Positions 6,859 to 12,246 of a DNA stretch of 12,246 nt are shown here, piece by piece (position 1 is the first letter of the stretch; every line of letters starts with the position of its first letter). Made by a program: the position numbers and the translations under genes. The notes below the pieces were generated by a model that saw only the letters and a program-made list of their open reading frames with translations, was not told where the DNA came from and did not search any database. This stretch comes from an uncultured Spirochaetales bacterium. GTDB taxonomy: Bacteria; Spirochaetota; Spirochaetia; Sphaerochaetales; Sphaerochaetaceae. The stretch is from positions 1 to 12,246 of the forward strand of contig CAMZGJ010000017.1 of assembly GCA_947306375.1 (NCBI GenBank), read 5' to 3'.

Positions 6859-7656
6859 ATGCGTCTGTTTGATACACATTGTCATCTCGGTCTTATTCAT
6901 TCCGACAGAATTGAACAGCTTATGATCGTTCAGTATGCAAAGCTCGCCGGAGTAAAGCACATAGTGTCAATCTGCAACAGCCTTGCGGATTTTGAGGAGC
7001 TTTACAGCAACCTCAGAAGTGCCTCAAACGTCTACCACGCAGTGGGAGTCTCCCCGTCTGAAAGCGGCAACAGGATTGAGGGATGGGAGTCCAAGATCCA
7101 GGAACTGCTCAAGTTCAACCGCGTTGTGGCAGTTGGAGAGACGGGTCTGGATTACAAGAAAATGTTCTCCCCCAAGCAGACCCAGGTGGACCTGTTCATG
7201 AAACATCTGGAGATTGCCAGAAAGGCGGACCTGCCGGTTATCATCCACAACAGAAACGCAGGAGATGATATTCTGGACATTCTGCGCAACAACATACCGG
7301 ACAAGGGCGCAGTGCTTCACTGCTACTCGGAGAACTGGGAGTTCACAAAGAAGGCCCTGGACCTGCCCGTAAGGTTCTCCTTTGCCGGAAACGTAACATT
7401 CACGGACAGCGTGCTCAGGGAGACTGTGAAGAAGCTTCCCGCAGACCGCATTCTCATTGAGTCCGAGGCTCCGTTCATGACACCGGAGAAGTACTCCCCC
7501 AGGCCGCCCAAGCCCAAGCGCAGGAACAAGCCGGAGTATCTGATAGAAAACGCAAAGGCCATTGCCGCCATAAGGGAAACAGACCTTGAGGAAATGACCG
7601 GGATTCTCTATCAGAACAGCCTGGATGCATTCCATCTTCCCGCGGAAGAAGAATGA
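6859..7656 (+). CDS. tatD: TatD-family metal-dependent hydrolase (DNase-like)
   Basis: TatD/YcfH proteins are TIM-barrel metal hydrolases. Characterised members are 3'-5' exonucleases or D-aminoacyl-tRNA deacylase-like enzymes. The 265-residue protein has the N-terminal FDTHCHL motif (H7, H9), GETGLDY with E94, PVIIHNR with H130, VLHCYSE with H154 and GNVTF at 177-181. Two family positions differ. The usual GxHP reads GVSP (62-65), and the usual ETDxPYL, whose Asp is a metal-site residue, reads ESEAPFM with E203. The start at 6859 is set by AGGAGG with 8 nt spacing and by homology beginning at once. An upstream in-frame ATG would add 20 unrelated residues. The stop overlaps the next gene by 4 nt (ATGA), so the two are probably translationally coupled. 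The family is clear; the exact substrate is not. Confidence 0.9.
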   Translation: MRLFDTHCHLGLIHSDRIEQLMIVQYAKLAGVKHIVSICNSLADFEELYSNLRSASNVYHAVGVSPSESGNRIEGWESKIQELLKFNRVVAVGETGLDYKKMFSPKQTQVDLFMKHLEIARKADLPVIIHNRNAGDDILDILRNNIPDKGAVLHCYSENWEFTKKALDLPVRFSFAGNVTFTDSVLRETVKKLPADRILIESEAPFMTPEKYSPRPPKPKRRNKPEYLIENAKAIAAIRETDLEEMTGILYQNSLDAFHLPAEEE

Positions 7657-8627
7657 GTTTTTTCCACCCGGTAAACATAGGAAACGTAAAACTTGAGGGC
7701 AACCTCTTTCTGGCACCCATGGCCGGCTACACGGACAGGGTGTTCAGGGCTCTGTGTCTTGAGGAAGGTGCATACCTTGCCTACACGGAGATGGTAAGCT
7801 GTGAGGGCCTTGCCCGTGACAATGAGCCCACAAAGGACCTTGCAGTCAGGGCACGGGGAGAGAAGAACCTTGCCCTGCAGCTCTTCGGTCCGGATGAGGA
7901 TACAGCTCAAAGAAGCATTGAGACTGCCCTGAAATTCAAGCCTCAGATAATAGACTTCAACTGCGGCTGCCCGGTGCCCAAGGTAACCAGGACCGGTGCG
8001 GGAAGCGCCCTTATGAAGAGCCCCGCAACCATAGGAAAGATAGTCAGGGTTCTGAAGGAAAGCACAGGTCTTCCGGTAACGGTGAAGATAAGAACCGGCT
8101 GGGACACAAAGAGCATGAACTATCTTGAATGCGCAGAAGAGGCATTCGGCGCAGGTGCGGATGCTTTGTGCATGCACGCAAGGACAAAGAGCCAGCTTTA
8201 CACACCCACCGCGCACTGGGAGTATCTTGCGGATCTGAAAAAACACTTTCCTGACAGGGTGATAATCGGCTCCGGAGACCTCTTTTGCGCCCGGGATGCC
8301 CTTTCCATGTTTGAGCAGACCGGTGTGGATGCAGTTTCCTTTGCCCGCGGAGCCATAGGCAACCCCTTCATATTCAGACAGACTGAGCAGCTTCTGAAGG
8401 GACAGGAGCCGCAGGAGATAAGCGCGGACAGAAAGGCCCGCACCCTTTTGAGACAGCTTGAAGAGCTTGCCGCAGTCATGGGAGAGGACAGAGCCTGCCG
8501 GGAAATGAGAAAACATGTGGGATTCTACCTCAAGGGAGTGCCCGGTTCCGTGCATGTAAAGCGCATTACCTGCACCGCAGTGACCGTGGATCAGTACCGT
8601 CAGGCCCTAAAAATTCTTGATTCTTGA
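7653..8627 (+). CDS. dusB: tRNA-dihydrouridine synthase, DusB type
   Basis: This FMN- and NADPH-dependent enzyme reduces uridines in tRNA to dihydrouridine. The 324-residue protein has LAPMAGYTDRVFR at 20-32, FNCGCPVPKV at 103-111 with the catalytic C106, VKIRTGW at 144-150 (K145), MHARTKSQLY at 174-183 (H175), and the phosphate-binding segments GSGDL (206-210) and ARGAIGNPFIFR (231-242). A helical C-terminal RNA-binding domain begins near 255. Its ATG overlaps the TatD stop (ATGA), with GGAAGAAG just upstream. GSGDL in place of the common GNGDI is a minor variation. The subgroup assignment to DusB, as opposed to another Dus clade, is tentative, since it rests on general similarity. The enzyme call itself is secure. 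Confidence 0.94.
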   Translation: MSFFHPVNIGNVKLEGNLFLAPMAGYTDRVFRALCLEEGAYLAYTEMVSCEGLARDNEPTKDLAVRARGEKNLALQLFGPDEDTAQRSIETALKFKPQIIDFNCGCPVPKVTRTGAGSALMKSPATIGKIVRVLKESTGLPVTVKIRTGWDTKSMNYLECAEEAFGAGADALCMHARTKSQLYTPTAHWEYLADLKKHFPDRVIIGSGDLFCARDALSMFEQTGVDAVSFARGAIGNPFIFRQTEQLLKGQEPQEISADRKARTLLRQLEELAAVMGEDRACREMRKHVGFYLKGVPGSVHVKRITCTAVTVDQYRQALKILDS

Positions 8628-8645
8628 TTGAATTGGATTTAAATT
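8617..8645 (+). promoter_or_regulatory. Possible promoter of the PurD-like gene
   Basis: TTGATT (8617-8622) and TAAATT (8640-8645) are separated by 17 nt, each with 4 of 6 consensus matches. They lie at the end of the Dus gene and in the AT-rich 50-bp gap after it. A second TTGATT starts at 8624. The local AT-richness makes a chance match fairly likely. Confidence 0.3.
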
Positions 8646-8677
8646 TTCAATAACGAAAGAACGAAAGGGGTTGGCAA

Positions 8678-9973
8678 ATGAAGGTTCTGGTTCTTAATTC
8701 CGGCGCAAAAGACACTGTAATTGCATGGTGGCTCAGCAGAAGTACCAAAATTGAAGAACTTTTCACCGCTCCGGGCAACCCGGGGACAGAACAGTTTGCC
8801 GTCAATCTTCCGGATGTGGACATTGAGAACGGAGAGCAGGTTCTCAAGGCCTGCAGAAAGTACGGTATTACCCACGTATTCATAGGTACTGAGACTCCCC
8901 TTCTTGCCGGAGTTGCAGACTGTCTCAATGCAAACGGAATCTTCACCCTGGGCGCTCCGCTTCATGCACTGAAGCTGGACACGGACAAGAAGTTTGCCCG
9001 TGAGTTTGCACAGAGATGCGGTTTCAATCTTCCCGCATACAGGGTTTTTGACAATGTTGAAAGCCTCAAGGCCTTCCTTGACGGAGAGGGAAAGGGCGGT
9101 TTCTACGCCCTCAAACCCAACGGAGCGGCGGCTTCAAGGACAATGATAAACTCCTCGGACCCGCAGGTGCTTGTCTCTTTTGCCTCTGAATTTCTGAAAA
9201 AGAATTCCGTTATTCTGGAAGACCATGTGGACGGCACCCCGGTTACAATCACACTGCTTCTGGATAATAACGGAGCAAAGATGCTTCCGCTGTGCTCTGA
9301 GTATTCAAAGCCGGAGCACGGAGAGATTAACTTTGTCACGGGCGGTATGGGAGCCGTGTGTCCTGTTCCCCTTGCGGATGAGACCAGACACGCAATATGG
9401 GACAACATGATAGTCCCCATGGTGAACAGAATGAAGGAAGAAGATCTTATCTACACCGGAGTTCTGACCATTGCGGCAGTCCTGAACGGACTGACGCTGT
9501 ACTTTGTGGACTTCCACCTCAGGTTCAATGACCCGGCAGCCCAGTCCCTGCTCCCCCTCATCAGGACGGATGCCGTGGACATTATCAGGGCAATGGAAAG
9601 CAACAGCGTGTCCTCTCTCAACCTTGAGATTGCACGCGAGAGCACCGTCAGCGTGGTTATTGCAAGTGAGGGCTACCCCTTCAAGCCCAGAAAGGGCCTG
9701 AGGGTAAAGTGCTCCGTTCCCCACTATCTGGACAGCAATTTCAACAGCGTTCCCCGCATATTCCTCGGCGCCGTAAAGAAAGATGTGAACGGCAACCTCA
9801 TTACCTCCGGCGGAAGAGTTGCAACCGTTGTGGGCATGGGGAGCAACATAACCAAGGCCAATGAGGCGGCATACAGCGCCGCTGACTCAGTTTCCTTCAA
9901 GGGAAGCTGGTACAGAAACGACATTGGAGACAAGTTCTTTATTTCCGTTGATGAATATTATGACGGAGAGTGA
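8678..9973 (+). CDS. PurD-fold (phosphoribosylamine-glycine ligase-like) ATP-grasp protein with altered motifs
   Basis: The 431-residue protein follows the GAR synthetase (PurD) layout from end to end: an N-terminal Rossmann-like domain (MKVLVLNSG), an ATP-grasp core (about 103-300) and a C-terminal domain ending SGGRVATVVGMG and RNDIGDKF. Features kept are the two candidate ATP lysines (K104 or K105, and K146 in ALKPNG), E181, TGGMGA at 221-226 and YTGVL at 259-263. Changed features are the PurD signature GGREHA, here SGAKDT (8-13); GPExPL, here GTETPL (70-75); the glycine-rich loop GLAAGKGV, here GAAASRTM (149-156); SQDHKR, here SEYSKP (207-212); GEE, here GTP (186-188); and the metal-binding EFNxRFGDPE, here DFHLRFNDPA (278-287). 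No other purine gene is in the window. A ligase or structural role different from GAR synthesis is possible, as is a diverged but working PurD. The ATG follows AAGGGG with 7 nt spacing. The tail overlaps rlmB by 16 bp. Confidence 0.85.
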   Translation: MKVLVLNSGAKDTVIAWWLSRSTKIEELFTAPGNPGTEQFAVNLPDVDIENGEQVLKACRKYGITHVFIGTETPLLAGVADCLNANGIFTLGAPLHALKLDTDKKFAREFAQRCGFNLPAYRVFDNVESLKAFLDGEGKGGFYALKPNGAAASRTMINSSDPQVLVSFASEFLKKNSVILEDHVDGTPVTITLLLDNNGAKMLPLCSEYSKPEHGEINFVTGGMGAVCPVPLADETRHAIWDNMIVPMVNRMKEEDLIYTGVLTIAAVLNGLTLYFVDFHLRFNDPAAQSLLPLIRTDAVDIIRAMESNSVSSLNLEIARESTVSVVIASEGYPFKPRKGLRVKCSVPHYLDSNFNSVPRIFLGAVKKDVNGNLITSGGRVATVVGMGSNITKANEAAYSAADSVSFKGSWYRNDIGDKFFISVDEYYDGE

Positions 9974-10713
9974 GTTCGCCTGAACTCGTACATAAGAATT
10001 CCGGCTGCAACACTGACATTCAGAGAATCTATGTGCCCTGACATGGGTATGCTGAGCATGTGGTCGCACTTTGCGCGCACCAGTGAGCGCATTCCGCTTC
10101 CCTCGCTGCCCATGACAATAACGGTCCTTGACGGGAAATCCGTGTTGTAGGAATTCTCCCCGTTCATGTCCGCTCCGTAGACCCAGAAACCGTGGTCCTT
10201 GAGCACGTCCAGCTCATGTGCAAGGTTGCGCACCGTGGACATGGTCACGTACTGAGCCGCTCCGGAAGAGACACGGATAACGGTCTCATTGGCACTTGCG
10301 CTTCTTCTTTCAGGCACCATTACAAGGGCAACGGAGAACTGGTCTGCACTTCTGAGAATTGCGCCCAGGTTGTGCGGGTCCGTTATGCCGTCAAGGGCAA
10401 GGACAAGGGCGCTCTGCCCGTCTTTGAGGGAGGCACAGAAATCCTCAACGGAAACCTCTCTGATTCTGCCTCCGGTTGCACGCGTTACGCGGCTTCCCAT
10501 GTCAAGAACTGCTCCGCGGTGCGCCGTTGAACCGGCAATGCGGTCAAGCTCTGCCTCGGAGACCTTCCTGACTGCTGTCTTTCCGTTTGCGTTTGCCTCA
10601 AGCTCAAGCTCCCTGTTGCGCTTGTCTCCGCGCACAATATACAGCGTGGATCCGCCCGGAGCATTCTTCAGGGCTTCCTCAATTGCATGGGTTCCTGTAA
10701 TCTTGTCTCCCAT
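9958..10713 (-). CDS. rlmB: 23S rRNA (guanosine-2'-O)-methyltransferase, TrmH/SpoU family
   Basis: This is a SPOUT-class methyltransferase of 251 residues. The family transfers a methyl group from S-adenosylmethionine to a ribose 2'-OH, in RlmB at G2251 of 23S rRNA (E. coli numbering). The N-terminal L30e-like substrate domain opens with GTHAIEEAL (7-15). The knotted catalytic domain shows LDGITDPHNLGAILRSAD at 107-124 (N115, R121), VMGSEGSGMR at 200-209 (E204) and IPMSGHIDSLNVSVAAGI at 222-239. The match to E. coli RlmB is strong in all three motifs. The ATG at 10713 lies 1 nt after the DnaJ stop, with GGAGG six nt upstream. A longer in-frame start at 10758 lies in dnaJ and is rejected. It probably shares a transcript with dnaJ. 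The exact methylated base is inferred from the family. Confidence 0.93.
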   Translation of the reverse strand: MGDKITGTHAIEEALKNAPGGSTLYIVRGDKRNRELELEANANGKTAVRKVSEAELDRIAGSTAHRGAVLDMGSRVTRATGGRIREVSVEDFCASLKDGQSALVLALDGITDPHNLGAILRSADQFSVALVMVPERRSASANETVIRVSSGAAQYVTMSTVRNLAHELDVLKDHGFWVYGADMNGENSYNTDFPSRTVIVMGSEGSGMRSLVRAKCDHMLSIPMSGHIDSLNVSVAAGILMYEFRRTHSPS

Positions 10714-10714
10714 C

Positions 10715-11845
10715 TCACTCCTCCGTAAACGGCACCGGGTTGGGACGCTCGTTCTCACCCATGGCTTCCGAAAGCTGCTTCATAATCTGCTTTGCCTTCA
10801 GGCCCAGATGCCTGGGTGTCTCAATCCGGAATTTGACGTACAAATCTCCCCTGGAGTTCTCATTCCTGTACTTGGGAAGTCCCTGACCCTTTACCCTGAC
10901 AATCTTTCCGTTCTGAAGGCCGGAAGGAATGTTGACCTTAACATCCTCTCCCTGAAGGTTCTTGATTGTAACATCCAGTCCCAGTGCGGCCTGTGTCATG
11001 GAAACGGGAATCTGAACAAAAAGGTCGGCTCCCTGACGCACAAAATACTTGCTGTCCCTGACGTTGATTCTCACATAAAGGTCCCCTGCGGGAGCTCCGT
11101 TGGCTCCGGCGTTACCCATGCCGTGAAGAATAATGTCAGTTCCGCTCTCAATTCCGGCGGGAACCGTTACCCTGAGGGTCTGGTTCTTGCGCACGGTGCC
11201 GTTGCCGCGGCATACGGGACACGGGTCATCAATTACGCTGCCCCTTCCTCCGCAGGTGGGACAGGTGCGGGACATTGAGAAGAATCCGCTTGACTGTCTT
11301 ATCTGGCCCATTCCTCCGCAGGTGGGACAGGTCTTAACGGAGGCTTTTCCGCTCTTGGAACCGGTGCCGTTGCAGGCGGTACAGGGAACCTGGTGGGCAT
11401 AGGAGAACTCATGCTTGAAATCCCCGGTAATATCCTCAAGCCTCACTTCAGTGTTGACCCTTATGCTCTGCCCCTGGGCGGGACCCGACTGCCGGGGACC
11501 GGAAGAGGCTCCGGAGAAACCTCCGAATCCGAAAAGGTCCTCAAAAATGCTGGAAAAACCGCCGCCGGAGAATAGATCACTGAAGTCTGCATACGCACGG
11601 CTGTATCCCTGGTTCTGACCGTCCACGCCGGCAAAGCCGTACTGGTCGTAGGCCGCACGCTTTTTCTCGTCTCCCAGAACCTCATAGGCCTCCGTGGCTT
11701 CCTTGAAGCGCTCTTCGGCAGCCTTGTCTCCCGGGTTCTTGTCCGGATGGTTCTGGACCGCAAGTTTTCTGTATGCTTTCTTTATTTCATCCTGTGATGC
11801 GTTTTTGGCCACACCCAGAACTTCATAGTAATCTCTCTTAGCCAT
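10715..11845 (-). CDS. dnaJ: Chaperone protein DnaJ (Hsp40)
   Basis: DnaJ delivers unfolded clients to DnaK and stimulates its ATPase. The 376-residue protein is a full type I DnaJ. It has a J-domain with HPD at 33-35, a Gly/Phe-rich linker (about 72-115), and four zinc-finger CxxCxGxG repeats: CTACNGTG (155), CPTCGGMG (173), CPTCGGRG (195) and CPVCRGNG (209). The substrate-binding C-terminal domains follow. All eight zinc cysteines are present. The start is the ATG at 11845 ([12 protein letters not shown]). A TTG 18 nt further upstream would add an unrelated prefix. Ribosome binding is weak (GGGA near the ATG), and the T-run of a terminator hairpin ends only about 16 nt before the start. It follows dnaK and precedes rlmB in one minus-strand cluster. 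Confidence 0.97.
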   Translation of the reverse strand: MAKRDYYEVLGVAKNASQDEIKKAYRKLAVQNHPDKNPGDKAAEERFKEATEAYEVLGDEKKRAAYDQYGFAGVDGQNQGYSRAYADFSDLFSGGGFSSIFEDLFGFGGFSGASSGPRQSGPAQGQSIRVNTEVRLEDITGDFKHEFSYAHQVPCTACNGTGSKSGKASVKTCPTCGGMGQIRQSSGFFSMSRTCPTCGGRGSVIDDPCPVCRGNGTVRKNQTLRVTVPAGIESGTDIILHGMGNAGANGAPAGDLYVRINVRDSKYFVRQGADLFVQIPVSMTQAALGLDVTIKNLQGEDVKVNIPSGLQNGKIVRVKGQGLPKYRNENSRGDLYVKFRIETPRHLGLKAKQIMKQLSEAMGENERPNPVPFTEE

Positions 11846-11861
11846 ATTCCCGTTAAATCCC

Positions 11862-11891
11862 AAAAAAGGCCGGTCCTATGTCAGGCCGGCC
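11862..11891 (-). terminator. Intrinsic-terminator-like hairpin between dnaK and dnaJ
   Basis: On the minus strand GGCCGG-CCT pairs with AGG-A-CCGGCC, giving 9 bp with one bulged A and the 5-nt loop GACAT. Six T follow at once. This is the form of a Rho-independent terminator. It lies 24 nt after the dnaK stop, and dnaJ starts 16 nt beyond the T-run, so it would act on transcripts coming from dnaK. It may be a partial terminator, letting some polymerases reach dnaJ and rlmB. Confidence 0.8.
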
Positions 11892-11914
11892 GTTTAAGTT
11901 TAGTTATTTTAAGG

Positions 11915-12246
11915 TTAATTGACAACCTCATAGTCGGCATCGTCGCCGCCCTGTGCACCGCCCTGGGGACCCTCTGAACCCTGAGGTCCTGCCTGAGGTC
12001 CGCCCTGGGGGCCGCCCTGCTGGGCCTGGGAGTTCTTGTAAATCTCCTCAGCCAGCTTGTAAGATGCGTTCTGCAGTGCGTCCGTCTTTTCCTTCAGATA
12101 CTCGGCGGAGGCGTTGGGATCGGAGACAGCCTTCTTCAGCTCCTCAAGGGCACTCTCAACTGCAGCCTTGTCCGTTGAGGAGAGCTTGTCACCGTACTCC
12201 TTGAGGGACTTCTCGGTGCTGTAGACCATGCTGTCCGCATTGTTGC
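11915..12246 (-). CDS. dnaK: Chaperone protein DnaK (Hsp70), C-terminal part; 5' end beyond the right edge
   Basis: Only the last 109 complete codons of the Hsp70 chaperone are in the window. They cover the helical lid of the substrate-binding domain, starting [20 protein letters not shown], which is a characteristic DnaK stretch. A flexible tail follows, rich in Gly, Pro and Gln with GGPQ-like units. It ends DDADYEVVN, where many bacterial DnaK proteins end with an acidic EEV-type motif. The stop is TAA at 11917-11915. The ATPase domain and the start lie outside, so the promoter and any CIRCE element cannot be seen. The identity is supported by the lid sequence and the adjacent dnaJ. Confidence 0.95.
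   Translation of the reverse strand, partial: NNADSMVYSTEKSLKEYGDKLSSTDKAAVESALEELKKAVSDPNASAEYLKEKTDALQNASYKLAEEIYKNSQAQQGGPQGGPQAGPQGSEGPQGGAQGGDDADYEVVN

Noticed and set aside
6737..6925. 62-codon plus-strand open frame in the ricT-tatD gap
   Set aside because: It overlaps the TatD start in another frame, has no ribosome binding site and no similarity. The AGGAGG at 6845-6850 fits TatD.
7024..7716. 230-codon minus-strand open frame
   Set aside because: It is the antisense shadow of the TatD gene and the start of the Dus gene.
7611..8555. 314-codon minus-strand open frame
   Set aside because: It is antisense to the Dus gene, in which every catalytic motif is in place. Long antisense frames are frequent here because of codon usage.
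10289..11278. 329-codon plus-strand open frame
   Set aside because: It runs antisense across rlmB and dnaJ, both strongly supported, and has no recognisable product.
11945..12030. GC-rich repetitive stretch near the right end as a separate repeat element
   Set aside because: It is the in-frame coding sequence of the Gly-Pro-Gln-rich DnaK tail, a normal feature of that protein.

Overview
The window looks like a chromosomal housekeeping segment from a spirochaete, most likely a Treponema-like organism with moderate GC content. The evidence is gene content and order, not a marker gene. One side carries S20 - HU - Lnt - CinA-like - Rho, and the other carries DnaK - DnaJ - RlmB. As I recall, S20/HU/Rho and DnaK/DnaJ/SpoU-type methyltransferase also lie close together in Borrelia and other spirochaetes. 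I see no mobile elements, tRNAs, rRNAs, CRISPR arrays or phage genes, and coding density is very high.

Layout. Positions 1-6696 are all on the minus strand. Read in the direction of transcription they are a RicT/PSP1-domain protein (6696-5590), ribosomal protein S20 with a GTG start (5474-5217), HU (5204-4896), apolipoprotein N-acyltransferase (4890-3181), a CinA-like protein (3181-1895) and Rho, cut by the left edge (1762-1). S20, HU, Lnt and CinA are packed as one operon behind a recognisable promoter. Rho has its own promoter with a consensus -35 box and a leader with two possible hairpins. Positions 6859-9973 are on the plus strand: a TatD-family hydrolase, a DusB-type tRNA dihydrouridine synthase overlapping it by 4 nt, and a PurD-fold ATP-grasp protein with altered signature motifs. 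Positions 9958-12246 are on the minus strand again: DnaK (C-terminal part only), an intrinsic-terminator-like hairpin, DnaJ and RlmB. RlmB and the PurD-like gene converge and overlap by 16 bp.

Function. Most genes serve gene expression and protein quality: transcription termination (Rho), ribosome assembly and modification (S20, RlmB), tRNA modification (DusB), nucleoid structure (HU), chaperones (DnaK/DnaJ), RNA-decay control (RicT-like) and lipoprotein maturation (Lnt). The least ordinary points are the PurD-like ATP-grasp protein outside any purine cluster, an added CxxCxxC segment in the RicT homologue, changes at metal-site motifs in TatD, a long low-complexity N-terminus on Rho, and a terminator hairpin between dnaK and dnaJ. 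I found no convincing new multi-gene system.
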